A DNA stretch of 64,000 nt from Conoideocrella luteorostrata (Eukaryota; Ascomycota; Sordariomycetes; Hypocreales; Clavicipitaceae), in assembly GCA_032433595.1 (NCBI GenBank), contig JASWJB010000213.1, forward strand, positions 1 to 64,000, given 5' to 3'. This document shows, piece after piece, positions 12,825 to 26,524 of this stretch. The notes beneath the pieces are model-generated. The model saw only the letters and a program-made list of their open reading frames with translations. It was not told the DNA's origin and did not search any database. Within the stretch, counting starts at the first letter, position 1, and each line of letters opens with the position of its first letter. Position numbers and translations under genes: made by a program.

Positions 12825-13724
12825 TGATGCAAATACATGCACATGATGCATCATGATATTGCCAGCCAACACAGGTGGCCAGGTTGGCATTGACAAGGAA
12901 AACATCCTTGTGAGTGGGGTGGATGGATGACGGACGGGCTCGGCATCTTTGAGGTCTCATATGAATATCTACATAGCATGTACATTATGTGTACATCCCA
13001 GTGTCCATTATCTTTTGATAAGCTCTTACATCTGCTACGGCAATCGTACCCAAAAGAAGTATTTGTCCCGGTGTGCTGATGGAGCAAGATTGCCCACTCG
13101 GAACCTCTTAAGAAAAGCTGCATTGGATAAAGACCCAGTCGCCGTGAGAATTCAAAGCACGGTGCATTACGCGCATCAAGTAAAACTGGACCTGCCACTT
13201 GTACTTTGTTTTCTGTGATTGATAGGATTACCCTGTGTCAGTTCGCAACATGCTTCCGAGAGACCACGACCCAGCACAGGGTAACATGTGTTCAGTTTAC
13301 TTCTTCAGCGAGTTATTCCCTACATGAAACTTGGTCAAGAAAATGATGCAGCTACAGTAGTGCCAAGACTGTTGTTGGGGACCTTTCCCCAGACCCCAAC
13401 TAGAACAGTATCCTATATGGAGTAGACACATGTCGTCGTCACACAGGAAAAAGGTGTAAAAAGCCACATTTACGTCTGTTAGTACCCCCTTATATCCTGT
13501 GATACATGTGCTCAAGTGGATTCAACCCGTATGTGTGTCAGAAAATCATGGTTCTGAAAACCACGGAGCTCTGCTCAATTCCGGTAAGACTCGGCGACCT
13601 TAACCCCCAACCTCATCAGCCACAACATCGAGCATATTTACACCTTGGATCCATGAAACCCTCGAGTATCTTTCTCCACGCTCCCAGTGAGACTGTTGCA
13701 ATGGCAATCGAAGAATTGGCCCAC

Positions 13725-13801
13725 TTGGTACGGCGGGGCGACAAGTTGGATGATGGGTTAAGTGAACTGTTGTAGTTTGGGCCTTTTTTCCGCCGTACCA
13801 A
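13725..13801. repeat. 12-bp inverted repeat flanking a 53-bp loop
   Basis: The left arm TTGGTACGGCGG (13725-13736) is perfectly complementary to the right arm CCGCCGTACCAA (13790-13801). The outer flanks do not extend the match. It could be a hairpin, a terminator-like structure or the remains of a very small inverted-repeat element; there is no transposase nearby. Confidence 0.6.
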
Positions 13802-14699
13802 ATTTTCGTCCCTCACGACCAAGGTACGGACCGTCACACCTCGTGGCACGACCCTTGTTCAACGGCGCCTCATTCCAATGCCACTGCTTTGTCCGTCCTT
13901 TTACTTCCGTATGGGGCTGAGGGGCTGTAGCCAAACTAGGCTATTGTAGTATTGCGCTGCTGGGCAAGGGGCGATTGTCCGCACTTGCTGGCTTTCATTC
14001 TTCGTCTTCACCCACAAAGGCCCCAATAAGGTGGCGCCAAGAACCCGAATGGTTAATTTTCTCTCTCTCTGCCATTGAGCGTTGGTTGCCCAGTTTGGGT
14101 GGCTAACTTGGTCGGGAAGGTAATGACCAACATTATTGGGCACCTTTGTCTTTGTTAATGTATGACTGACTCTCTGATGTGGCAAGACTAGAGGGAATGG
14201 AGATGTTCATGGCGAATGTGACCGCAAACTTGGTTTCTTCTGTGATTAGTCCGTGTGGCCTGAACAAGACTCCATGCGAGGCACGACACGAGTCATTTTT
14301 CCATCGAAGTCAAGTGCGAGAGTGATGGTACAGACCACCTCACTGTTTCGACACAGAGATAACTAACTTTCCGGGTGGAATGTGGAATGCCTGCAAAGCA
14401 AGTGCAGGGAGGGAAATGTCAAGAAGGAAAGGCTTTCACTGTTCCTGCCTACTTTAGTACCACTGACTGAGCGTGGGAAGATGTTGTGGGGCTGTCGATC
14501 TCAAGTTCAAAGTGGTGTCCGGACATGGAAACCACGTCACACTACTTGATCAGAACATCACCAATTGCATTAGTACGGAGTACATACGGAGTAATTAGAT
14601 TGAAAAAAAAAGGACCCCTCCCAAGAGAAAAAATGGAAGAAAAATTGGAAGAAAAGCGAAAGAAATAAAAATAAAAATTAAATCTATAGCAAAAAGCAA

Positions 14700-14715
14700 T
14701 ACGGAGTACTCCGTA
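14700..14715. repeat. Full TACGGAGTACTCCGTA palindrome
   Basis: A perfect 16-bp palindrome followed directly by alternating AT. Two further half sites lie about 110 bp upstream (14574-14582 and 14585-14593). Confidence 0.85.
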
Positions 14716-15011
14716 TATATATATATATATATTTGATATACTATAATAACGCACTTGTGCTGTTAGCAGGTACAAAAAGGTGCTGGAGAAGTATGTCCTT
14801 CGAACAACATGACATGCAATCGAAATTTTCATTGTCAACGCTAGACAGGATTGCGAGGAGGCGTCTCAATGCAGTTAAAAGTCCTACTCTGATATTTGTA
14901 TCTCCTTGGCAGCTGCAACAAACAGTTTGACAACAACTGCCCCCACCACCAAAGCGCCATCCTAGTTAGCTCTGAACCAAACTTCGTCAACTTTACTTAC
15001 CCACAATCACG

Positions 15012-15317
15012 ATGCCTTTCGGCTGCTTCCCGACGCCCGAGGAGCACTCCATACTCCATAATTTCCATGGTGCTACTCTGCTCCACAGACAAACCTTAGA
15101 CCCACCTTCAAACCAACACCGTCCGGCAATAAGTGCCTGGACACAAGCCGAACAAGATGGGCTCTTCGTCTGTTCCTCGACGTACGGGCTCTCTCGTTTC
15201 ACGATACATGCGTCACTTAAAAACATGTCCCACATCTTGTCTCTGACCAGATCTCACGCAGAAGAACAACCCTGCCGAGACGTCTGTGTGGCGGTTGCTG
15301 ATAGTGTACGTCCGTGA
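15012..15317 (+). other. Doubtful ORF, 101 codons
   Basis: The ATG at 15012 follows a pyrimidine-rich, A-ending leader similar to real fungal 5' UTRs. The product has no signal peptide, no membrane segment and no domain that I recognise. It may be a small lineage-specific gene or chance. Confidence 0.2.
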
Positions 15318-16021
15318 AGCCGAGGCACAAAACTAAACTACTCCAAGCACGTCAAGATGGAACACACATGTTCATGCTCCTTCGGTCAGGCAATCTCCCG
15401 CCCAAGTGCATACAATATGCGTATCAGTATTTCCGAAGCTTATCAGGCAAACGCCAATATTTCGGATTCGTTTTGTCACTGAACTAAGTACGCCACTAGT
15501 ACGGAGTGTGATCCCCGTGCAATAATTTGGACGGAAGTGCACGAGAGTGTTTTAGAGAGAAAATTTTGAAAACTAGCGCCTAATCCTGGCCGTCGACAAA
15601 ATTTCCCATTTCGAATTTTTCCCCTGGCTTGCCCGCTTGTTATCTCGTTCACTGTACTCAGTAACAAGCCCTGATTACATCTCTGCGACACGGCTTCGCA
15701 AAACAGGACGAGTTGAGCTCTGCAAATATCTAACACTGGTCTTAACCGCGAAACAGGGAGGGAAAAGAGAACCACAACAAAATAAACAACAACAAAAAAA
15801 AAAAAAAACGACAAGGCTCAGTGGAGCTTGGCTGCTGCACTGGGTAATAACCCTTCCTGAAACAGTGCGCGCCATGGGCACATGTTTGTGCGGCGGTCGA
15901 CATGGGTGTGTTGCTCCAACATTATCAGCATGTTGCTGCAGACTGATATGAACCATCCAATCGGGACGACAAGGCCCAAAATGAGACGATCGGATATTAG
16001 GTATCCTGCATGCTCTCGCAA

Positions 16022-16498
16022 TCATCTGAGTGCCTCGACACGGCCATAATCAGGAATTTTCGGATCATGAGGTGTAATTCGATAGTTGTTGCCTCCCGGC
16101 TGTTCTCCGAATCCGGCAGATATGATGCCGGTGGTGACTGGCATCGCACTCGTGACTGGCACAGCCGGAGGAGGCCGAGCGGCCTTGTCTCTCAGAGTCC
16201 AGTGCTCTCCAGGCTCACTGGGGGCTACAAGCTCCATGAGAGTGTACTGTAAGATACCGTTGTGAACACAAGGCACATTGATATCCCTGGACAGCATCGA
16301 CACTGGGCCAGGAACCTTTTCATCATCTCGCCCTTCGGCCTGTAACTGTCTCAGTAATACGTCCCTAGCTCTGTCATGGTGGCTTCATGGATTACCTACA
16401 AGGCAAGTTGCACATGGTGAATTGTTCACCCACACCCAATTTTCGCAGTTGTGGGTATAAAAGTACTTGCATCGATATTTGTAGAAGCCCCCGGACAT
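16022..16498 (-). CDS. Small cysteine-containing conserved-type fungal protein
   Basis: Two exons (16400-16498 and 16022-16339) encode 138 aa. Exon 1 reads MSGGFYKYRCKYFYTHNC and continues with WVWVNN and CATCL. A 60-nt GT-AG intron (16340-16399) follows, and exon 2 resumes AEGRDDE. If the intron is ignored, the same frame continues but hits one TGA (16385-16387), which explains why the gene is easily missed. Four cysteines near the N-terminus (about C10, C18, C29, C32, spacing x7, x10, x2) could bind zinc. The middle (ILQYTLMELVAPSEPGEHWTLRDK) is regular; the C-terminal third is Pro/Gly-rich and probably disordered. The N-terminal block resembles an uncharacterised family of small fungal proteins that I have seen starting MSGGFYKYRCKYF; this is from memory and should be checked. 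There is no signal peptide. Function is unknown; a role in nucleic-acid or protein binding is only a guess. Confidence 0.75.
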
Positions 16499-19400
16499 GA
16501 TGGGTGCGAGGTCTCGGTATCAAGACAACTTGACGCTTCTATGAACAAAATGGATCGCGACGAAAAATGGCTTGAGGAAAGAGAGAAAGATGCTCGTTTT
16601 CAACAAACATGGACTTTGCTGCCACTTATCGGATGTGGCTCATCAAAGGAACCGGCCATATCGGACAACGACGCAGCTCAAGACTTTATATATGAATCGG
16701 GCGGTTAACTTGCGCTGAGACCGACATGGATCCGAAATCATCTCGGCATTCTACAAAACAAGGTACCTGCGGTTGTTTCCGTGGAACATGTTCAGAGCTA
16801 GCCACAAGGCCGGCTTCGAAAGCTTAATCGCCGGGATAGGTGTACATAACGTCGCAATGACATGATGAGAGCTTGACTGGCAGGCAGGTGAATGCAGATG
16901 GGTCAACCAGGCTGCAAGCACGACACGATAACTAGCTGCTGCTCAAAGGGGTGCTTCCTAACCAAAACCCTTGCTAGACTTGGTGCAAGGTGTGTGTGTC
17001 AGCCTTGGCGCAAGACGCAACGACGTAACCCATTTCATCACAGGCCTCAACAAGGAAGTAAGAAAAAAAGCTGCCAGACCACGATATGTACTTCTTACTC
17101 CGTACAATAGTGTACAATACAACCTGTCCCCTTGCTCTAAAGATTGCAGGGATCTGATAACGTACGGGGCGGGTCTTCCGTAATATGTATTGTGTGCTCA
17201 GGTTCTCCGAATATTACATCGCAGCGGTCTGGGAGCTGGCGGCCAAGCTCTATCACCACACCCTCCCTCTCATGACTGTACGTATTGGATGCACAGGCTC
17301 TTGCACGGAGTGTACTAATATAATTTTCGCCTGCTCATTACAGTAACGATTCCTGTACGGGGTACGTAGAATGTACCCATAAAGAACAAAGATTAATTGG
17401 CTTCGAGCCATGGAAAACGACGCGACCCTGGTACGGAACTGAAGTCGTACCAGATAAAAGCAGCTTTAGCCGAGACCATGGCTGCCTCGTCTTACAGGAG
17501 AATGTGGTTCTCAAAACGAAACCGGAGGAGGATCGATCTGAGGAAGCAGAGAGCTCTCCATAAGGGAGCACACTGCACGGACTCATTGTACAGAGTAAAC
17601 GCACAAAATAAAAAGACGGTTGCTTCTACGGCCCGTTGCGCAGCTTAGCCTTCCTCGCGCCTCGGTGAGCTTTACTGTTGCTCTGCAAGCAGAGCCCGCG
17701 GTTCGCATTGGACAAGATGTCGGGATTTTTCGCCACGAAGTTCCTCAAAACGAACGAGCCAGATTCGATTATCTTTTCTCCCTTGACATTTTGTAGCCGC
17801 CACGTCTATCTACGGGCACTTTGACCAAAGTGTGTGGTCAGATTCCCTGCAGACTCGACATGGGTGCGGCGAATGCATCCCCATGCAGCCACGGTACGGC
17901 AAAAAGGCACAGCGAGAGAGGCATGACAGTGCCAATCCAGGGCAGCAAGATAGATATGGTGACGCAGAGCTTAGATACCATGTCACTTCACCAGCCCCCA
18001 ACAGGGTGTTTGGAGGCTGCCACTGATCTTCAAGGGCTGCCTGGCTGAATTCAACCACCTATAACTGAGAATCGAGGCTTGTGTTCATGGGAAGGGTCCT
18101 ATAGGTTGACATGCCCTGCGTATTTTGAAGGGGTAGTTCTGCGCCGTCTACCATACGGACTACAAACGCCCCCGCGCTGAGGCTGATCTACGGAGTACGG
18201 AGTATGGAGTATTGAACTAGGACAAGACACCTCGCTCAGAGTTTACACAAGAAAGGAAGCTTTATCAGCATCAGGGCATTGAAAGCCCAGCAACTCATGC
18301 AAATGAGAACTTGGCCCTATCGTCGTCAGAGTGCGCAGTTTTCTGCGTGGGAGGGAGCTGGCTGGGTGTCGTCCGGGATCCTACATGTGTCCGCATCTAA
18401 ATACTACCTGACCCCTGCTGCCGCAGCTGCAATCGCCAGCATGTTTCCTTCCTCCCCCCGTTCCGCTTTTACTAGTTATCGCTCACCTCATTTCCTGAGG
18501 TGAGCCAGTCGGGAAGCTGTCATGCGAGACTACAGCCGTATCTTGGGCTGAAGTTGGTATGGGAAAAGTTGGCTTACCAGACCGGCAAATTCAAGTCGAC
18601 AGACTACCAGAACACGTTACATAGTACTCCGTATACACGGCTTCGAGACTCGGAGTCGACAATGAGCTTTCTTTCCCACCCGATTAGAATGTAGCATGGA
18701 AAGTGTAGGAGACCGGGGATCGTGGCACTGTCAAAGCGCAATCCGAACTCTCCGCCATTCTCAACGCGTTTTCTCTTTGTACATCCTGCACGTCTTGCTT
18801 AATGGCTGCAAAGCTCATCACATGCCTCCCAGCCCGCTACACCTTGGTAGTCAGTTAGTTAGTAGTTGACTATAAAATTTCAAGGGTGCCGAGTAATTAG
18901 AGTAGATGCTGTCATCACAAGCAACAGGAATGAAACACAGACAATCCATAATTGGGATGTCTTTCCGCAGCCACGCGATAACGCTGACGACGCCTGCCAC
19001 CTCCAACTTCTCGGCGAATACCAGGGAGGGATGCTATCACAAGCCAGAGTCGAGATACACAAATAGCCTGCATGAGGATTGCCCCCTAACTACCAACTGC
19101 CCAGAGACTGCATGCGCTTTTTTTTTTTTTTTTTTTTTCCATTGTCTCAACGCCGCATCCTTTACTCGCGAGGAATCACTTCTTTCACTGAGAACGCAGC
19201 TCCACCACCCTCCTCTTAGATTCGTGGCGCGGAAGCTGATTCCGGGAGACGAGCCGGCCCGTATAATTCAGGCGGTGGTGGTGCTATTGTCTCATTGCCG
19301 TGAGCTAGAACGGAGTAGTTAGCCCTTATCGTCATTTTTCGTCCCAGCCGGCGCGCACACACCTTCTGCTATTGGAGAAACCGGTCAACATTTTCTTGAT

Positions 19401-20745
19401 TGGCCTCTGCAGGTGAGAGTCTTTCATGTGCTAGTGCTGGAGGCACTGAATCAACGTGTCAAGGTGATTAGTCAAAGGCCGATTTCCTTCCTCCGAGGGC
19501 TGCCGGGCCATCCATGCATCAACTACGGACTATGTGCTGGCCAAATCACCGTCTGAATCCTAAACCCCAGCTAGTTACAGAGTACGTTGTTCGTGGAACA
19601 CGGAGTACTAAGTAGTTAGTATGTTCGTTTTTTGTCACAATTGAGCAGGGGGATTCATCTAGTTAGTTAGTAGCCTCCGCCCCCTACGGGACTACCCAAA
19701 GGTATCTTGCCAAGATGGGCATTTTACTATGTACATAGTTACATAGTCTGTAATTTAGCATAAAAGAAAACGTATACGGCTATGGCTGCCCAAAACCACC
19801 ATGATGTCTGAACTTCAAACTGCCTCTCATGCGTGACAGGGATAACTCTACTCTACTCCGTACATATGCCTGCCTCGAGAATGCCCGCCTGGCGCATGTT
19901 CGACGTGCGCGGAACGCCTCTCCCGCATTTTAAACCCCGGAAAAGAGCGAGGGTAACTAGAACCATGCATTCGAGCCGGCTGTCTGCTGCTGCTGCTGCT
20001 GCTGCTGCTCCTGCTCCTGGCCCTGGCGCGACGATATGCGCGCCAGACGCGGAGTATTGTGTGAGTTACACAACAACACAGCTGAGCATCTTACAAGATG
20101 AATACTAGTTAGTATGTGGCAGACAGGTAAACAGGGCATGCATGTTGCTACTTGATCTGGACAGAAGCTCCGCAAAATATCCCCCTACAATATGTACACA
20201 CTGACGTAGTTATCTTGTTGATGACACCACCAACTTCCACGCATGCACGACGATAGCATCAAACGTGAAATCTAGGTAGGGGACTCAACCGGGCGTCGCT
20301 GTTACTCCGTACTGCTTGCTCCATGCATATGCAGGAAAGGCGCAAAAGTGGATTTCCCTGATGTGATTCGAGATGTATCATCTACTCTACGAAGTACTTG
20401 ACTGAAAACAACAAAATCGAGACCCTTTTATATACACACATCCGGTTGTTATCGGTACCCTTCCCGGACTGCTCGAAATCGCCTTCTAATAACACCCTCT
20501 TTTTTTGATATATTGCTCAGACGGTAGATCGACTTGCTCGGAACGTTTTCTGAGCCCCCAATCTGGCCATACATTATATCCTGGGGAAGAAGATATGACA
20601 GGGGGTTGCTCTGGCAAACCGGGCATTCAATTCATTTGATCTATTGTCTTTGTCCTTGACAAACCTCCTTTACGCCACAGCTGGAAAAAAAAAAATTCAA
20701 CAAAACCTGGTATGAGCAATGCATGTCGTGTATACACTGCGGTCA
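16499..20745. other. 4.2-kb gene-poor region rich in palindromic motif copies
   Basis: No gene is supportable on either strand. Motif copies lie at 17096-17104, 18189-18204 (double), 18625-18633, around 19601-19610, 19854-19862 and 20303-20311. Short AGTTAGT tandem tracts recur near 18849-18868, 19610-19620, 19654-19671 and 20103-20112. A 23-nt-scale poly-T run sits at about 19119-19139 and a CTG microsatellite at 19984-20009. Nothing resembles transposase or reverse transcriptase fragments. Confidence 0.55.
19984..20009. repeat. CTG trinucleotide repeat
   Basis: Eight uninterrupted CTG units plus two bases, in non-coding DNA, followed by a CTC/CTG-like degenerate continuation. Confidence 0.85.
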
Positions 20746-23269
<2,524 letters not shown>

Positions 23270-23938
23270 TTTCGTCGTTCTGACGGAAAATTCTGGGCGC
23301 TGCCTTGTGGATTGTGGAGCGACACCGCCGAGCGAGGATGGTTGTTTTGTAGCCTTGATGGACCTGTCGAAAATTTTGGCGGGACGATGATGCTTATCGA
23401 TAAAGAGGACCCTTGGATGAAGACAGTGCATAAGATAGCAGAAAGCACCGACTGCACTGTGAATATGATACTTGGTCCATTGCCTACCAAAGCTCTAATT
23501 GCTTGGAAATAGCTGAACATGCTCTCTTGGTCGAGCTTTTGGAAGCTCTTAAACCTCATTTACAATCTTACTTGCATGCCGAAATTTTGTGGATTTTGTG
23601 TGCAGCTAGAATACGTATGTCGCCCACCATAACCACAGCGCACACTGTGTACACCTTGTGAAACTACGGATCTGTCGCAAAAAAGTTGCGTGGAAAGAGT
23701 ACCTTCGACCGCCTACATCTTACAGCCTGCAAACTGTCAGCCTAGCGTCAGTTCAGGACTAATAATATCTCCCGGGCGTTCTAACGGCTCGTCGGAACCT
23801 AAACTTCAAAGGTAGGACGCTTGCCCTTTCCGTCAAACGGGGAGATTCAATCATACTCGGCGGAGAGGAGAGCAGCATACGAAAGCTGAAGGGTTCTCCA
23901 GAAGCCACCAGTCTTGAGCAACACTATTTGGAGTAGAC
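23270..23938. promoter_or_regulatory. Divergent promoter region between PRP43 and PRMT5
   Basis: 669 bp separate the two ATG codons, which face away from each other. Both products act in RNA processing (spliceosome disassembly; Sm-protein methylation in other eukaryotes), so a shared regulatory region is plausible but unproven. No TATA-like box at a convincing distance was seen. Confidence 0.5.
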
Positions 23939-26524
23939 ATGGCAATGGGCGACTCTTTTGGGCCTCAGAGACCAAGCTTTCACATTGGAAAACATGACAC
24001 AGCCAGAGATGGACCTCTGACGGACCTGCAGTATGGATATCTGATCAATCAAGGTGTACGTGCTTTTCCATGTAGACACTGACCACGAAGTTGAGGTGGG
24101 CTAACCCACCTCGGGAGAAAAGATTAATTTCGCAACAACGCCAATTACGAACACTCATTTCAAAGAAAGAGTGTTCAAGCTCGTCTCGGATCATTTGCTG
24201 CTTTTGAAAAACAATGCGGAGGAGGCGACGAGCACTGAGACCGGATCGCGAGCTGACCCAGTCATTCCGCCTCTGACGCCAGCAGACACCAGCTTGTTTC
24301 CTTCGCCGGCAGTCAATACGTACACGGCCTACACCAGTCCGTGGATTGACTTGTGCTCGACAGTCCCGTTTATTGCCAGTATTTCTCGTCAAGTTCTGAA
24401 TCTCGAGTTGAATTATGCCAACTTCTGCGGCGTGAGGAGCATTATCATCGCAGGTCCGGGTCAAGATGCTTCGCAGGGCGGCGGTAATCAGGCTCTGGCT
24501 CAGTACTCTCGTGCTGTGCAGGAAGCCCTCACTATTGGAAGCTCGCTAACTTTCTTGATTCATATGCCGATGTATCGAGAGCCCGTGGTTGAAGACCAGG
24601 AAGTTGAGACTCTTTCGTCCCTACAGTCGCCAAAGCCTGCTCGTCCCTCTACAGAGATTGACCTTTTTGCTGCATGGGCGTCTTGGCACCATGTTAGAAG
24701 TACTTGCAGCTACAGTCTGCGACTATTTGTTGGTATGTTTCTAAGACTATATTGTGAGAGTCCACATGCACCTTGCTAAACGATGCCGCCTTTTTGTTTT
24801 AGCTCTTCAAATCCCTAGAGTGATGCCTGAAAAAGATCTGCAAGACAGGTGGTTTGCAGAACCTTTACACTATCTTACGATTGGACCAGGCGTGTTTCAG
24901 AAAAATAAGGGTGGCTATCCGTCTTTATCCAGACATCACCAAGATATGATCTTTACCTATATGAGACTCAAAACAGTGCCTTGGATTCTATTGTGCGATG
25001 TAGGGCCGGACGCCTCAAAGTTTAAGGCAGACGACGCGTCCATTTTGTCGGCCGCTAACCGTCCCCAGCTGGCGGATGACGAGTTCCCAAGCCTTTCAGA
25101 GGCTCACAACCTTGCTGCCGAGAGGTCTCAGGGCCAGTCCGTTCGTCCCGGTGCGGATGCCCACATTGCGTACTTGCAATGGTTGGAATATCAGCAACCA
25201 CCCTTCACGCCGCTGGAGTCGCCGACTTTGACAAGTTTCCAGGATTGGTTACAGTCACCCCTTCAGCCGTTGTCGGATAACCTCGAGTCTGCAACTTATG
25301 AGGTTTTTGAAGGTGATCCCGTCAAATACGATCAGTACGAGGCAGCAGTGATTGAGGCTCTGTCTGAGTGGAAAGAACTCAATCTACCAACGTCCAAGGA
25401 GGGGGTCGTTGTTATCGCTGTTGCCGGATCTGGGAGGGGACCTTTGGTTACACGGGCCCTGAAGGCTGCGGCGTATACTCAAGTCAACGTCGAGGTCTGG
25501 GCTGTAGAAAAGAACCCCAACGCCTATGTTTACCTCCTCCGTCAAAATCAAACCCTCTGGGACGGCAGGGTCAAAGTCATTAAGACTGACATGCGAGCCT
25601 GGAAAGGACCTGTTGTATCCCATTCTCCAGAGAAAGGCTACATATATGGCAAGGTTGACATCTTGATCTCCGAATTGCTTGGATCGTTTGGCGATAACGA
25701 GCTATCCCCCGAATGTCTGGACGGTATTCAACACGTCATGGCTAAACCGCACGGCATCTCCATACCGCATTCTTACACCGCCCACATGAGTCCGATTTCC
25801 ACGCCCAAGCTCTATGGAGAAATCTTGGCCCGATCCGCGACGGATGCCGCAGCATTTAGCACCCCTTGGGTCGTCCGACTCTTTGCACTCGATTTCGTCT
25901 GCCAAAAGGTCCCTGGGCACCCCAGGTTTCACCAAGCATGGGAGTTCTCCCACCCGATTCCCGAATCCACGCTGCAAAATGTGGAAGCCAGGCGCTCCGG
26001 AGGCATTATGGGCGGCGGCGGCGGCAGCATGGCTGGTGCAGCAGGCGCAAACGATCATAACTCACGATATTGCCATGTCACCTTTGTGTGTCGCACCCAA
26101 GGCGTTACTCACGGCTTGGCTGGCTATTTCGAATCGACCCTGTATGAATCCAAGCTGGAGAAAACTCGTGGGGAAAAAGTAGAGATTAGCACGCACCCCG
26201 AGAGGATTGACCGGAAGAGCAAGGACATGATTTCGTGGTTTCCCATCTTTTTCCCGCTAAAGGTAAGCTAGCTCCTACGGCCAAGTCGATCTCAATGCTC
26301 CTTTTTTTTTTTTTTTCGGGATATGTTAGTAACAGCTTGCACAGGAACCTATTTCTTTCCCGGCTGACACGGAACTCGAAGTCAGCATGTGGCGACAGAC
26401 GGATGACACTAAGGTATGGTATGAATGGCAGATAGAAGCATGGACATGGGTTTCGCGATCGACGCGGATCAAGGTTGGGTCATCTGGGCTGTGCAGCAGT
26501 CGCAAGGTGGCTTGTTTGATGTAA
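23939..26524 (+). CDS. PRMT5: Protein arginine N-methyltransferase PRMT5 (Skb1/Hsl7 type)
   Basis: Four exons (23939-24055, 24123-24732, 24803-26262, 26345-26524; introns 67, 70 and 82 nt) encode 788 aa. The N-terminal half is the TIM-barrel region (QGINFATTPITNTHF at the first junction matches family style). The Rossmann half has the SAM motif VAGSGRGP (about 449-456), the double-E loop ELLGSFGDNE (E533 and E542) and a C-terminal beta-barrel ending RKVACLM. F411 in VFEGDPVKYDQY aligns with the phenylalanine that directs symmetric dimethylation in human PRMT5, so type II activity is expected. Targets in other species include Sm proteins, histones and RGG-box proteins. The last exon is needed to restore VWYEWQIEAW. 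Intron 1 contains a strong hairpin around a CTAAC sequence; intron 3 contains a long T-run. The alternative donor/acceptor at intron 1 (GTGTAC with the AG six nt upstream) would also keep frame. Confidence 0.93.
24093..24112 (+). promoter_or_regulatory. Hairpin enclosing the branch-point motif in PRMT5 intron 1
   Basis: GAGGTGGG (24093-24100) pairs perfectly with CCCACCTC (24105-24112) across a CTAA loop, 10 nt before the acceptor AG. The CTAAC branch-like motif spans the loop and the first stem base. A second branch-like motif CTGAC lies near 24079-24083 and may be the real one. See findings. Confidence 0.6.

Larger units (their letters stand above)
12825..16021. other. 3.2-kb gene-poor region
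   Basis: It lies between the DUF2183 gene and the hidden Cys-rich gene. It contains a 12-bp perfect inverted repeat (13725-13736 / 13790-13801), palindromic motif copies at 14574-14582, 14585-14593 and a full copy at 14700-14715, which runs into a short (AT)n tract at about 14714-14732. A 101-codon ATG ORF on the plus strand (15012-15317) follows a leader-like sequence but is unsupported otherwise. Confidence 0.55.

Noticed and set aside
16385..16387. In-frame TGA in the small Cys-rich gene as evidence of a pseudogene or readthrough
   Set aside because: A well-placed 60-nt GT-AG intron removes it and restores a smoother protein, so an ordinary intron is simpler.
8470..20745. RIP-type decay of the gene-poor regions
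   Set aside because: The DNA is not strikingly AT- or TpA-rich by eye and retains many open short frames; a RIP index would be needed to decide.
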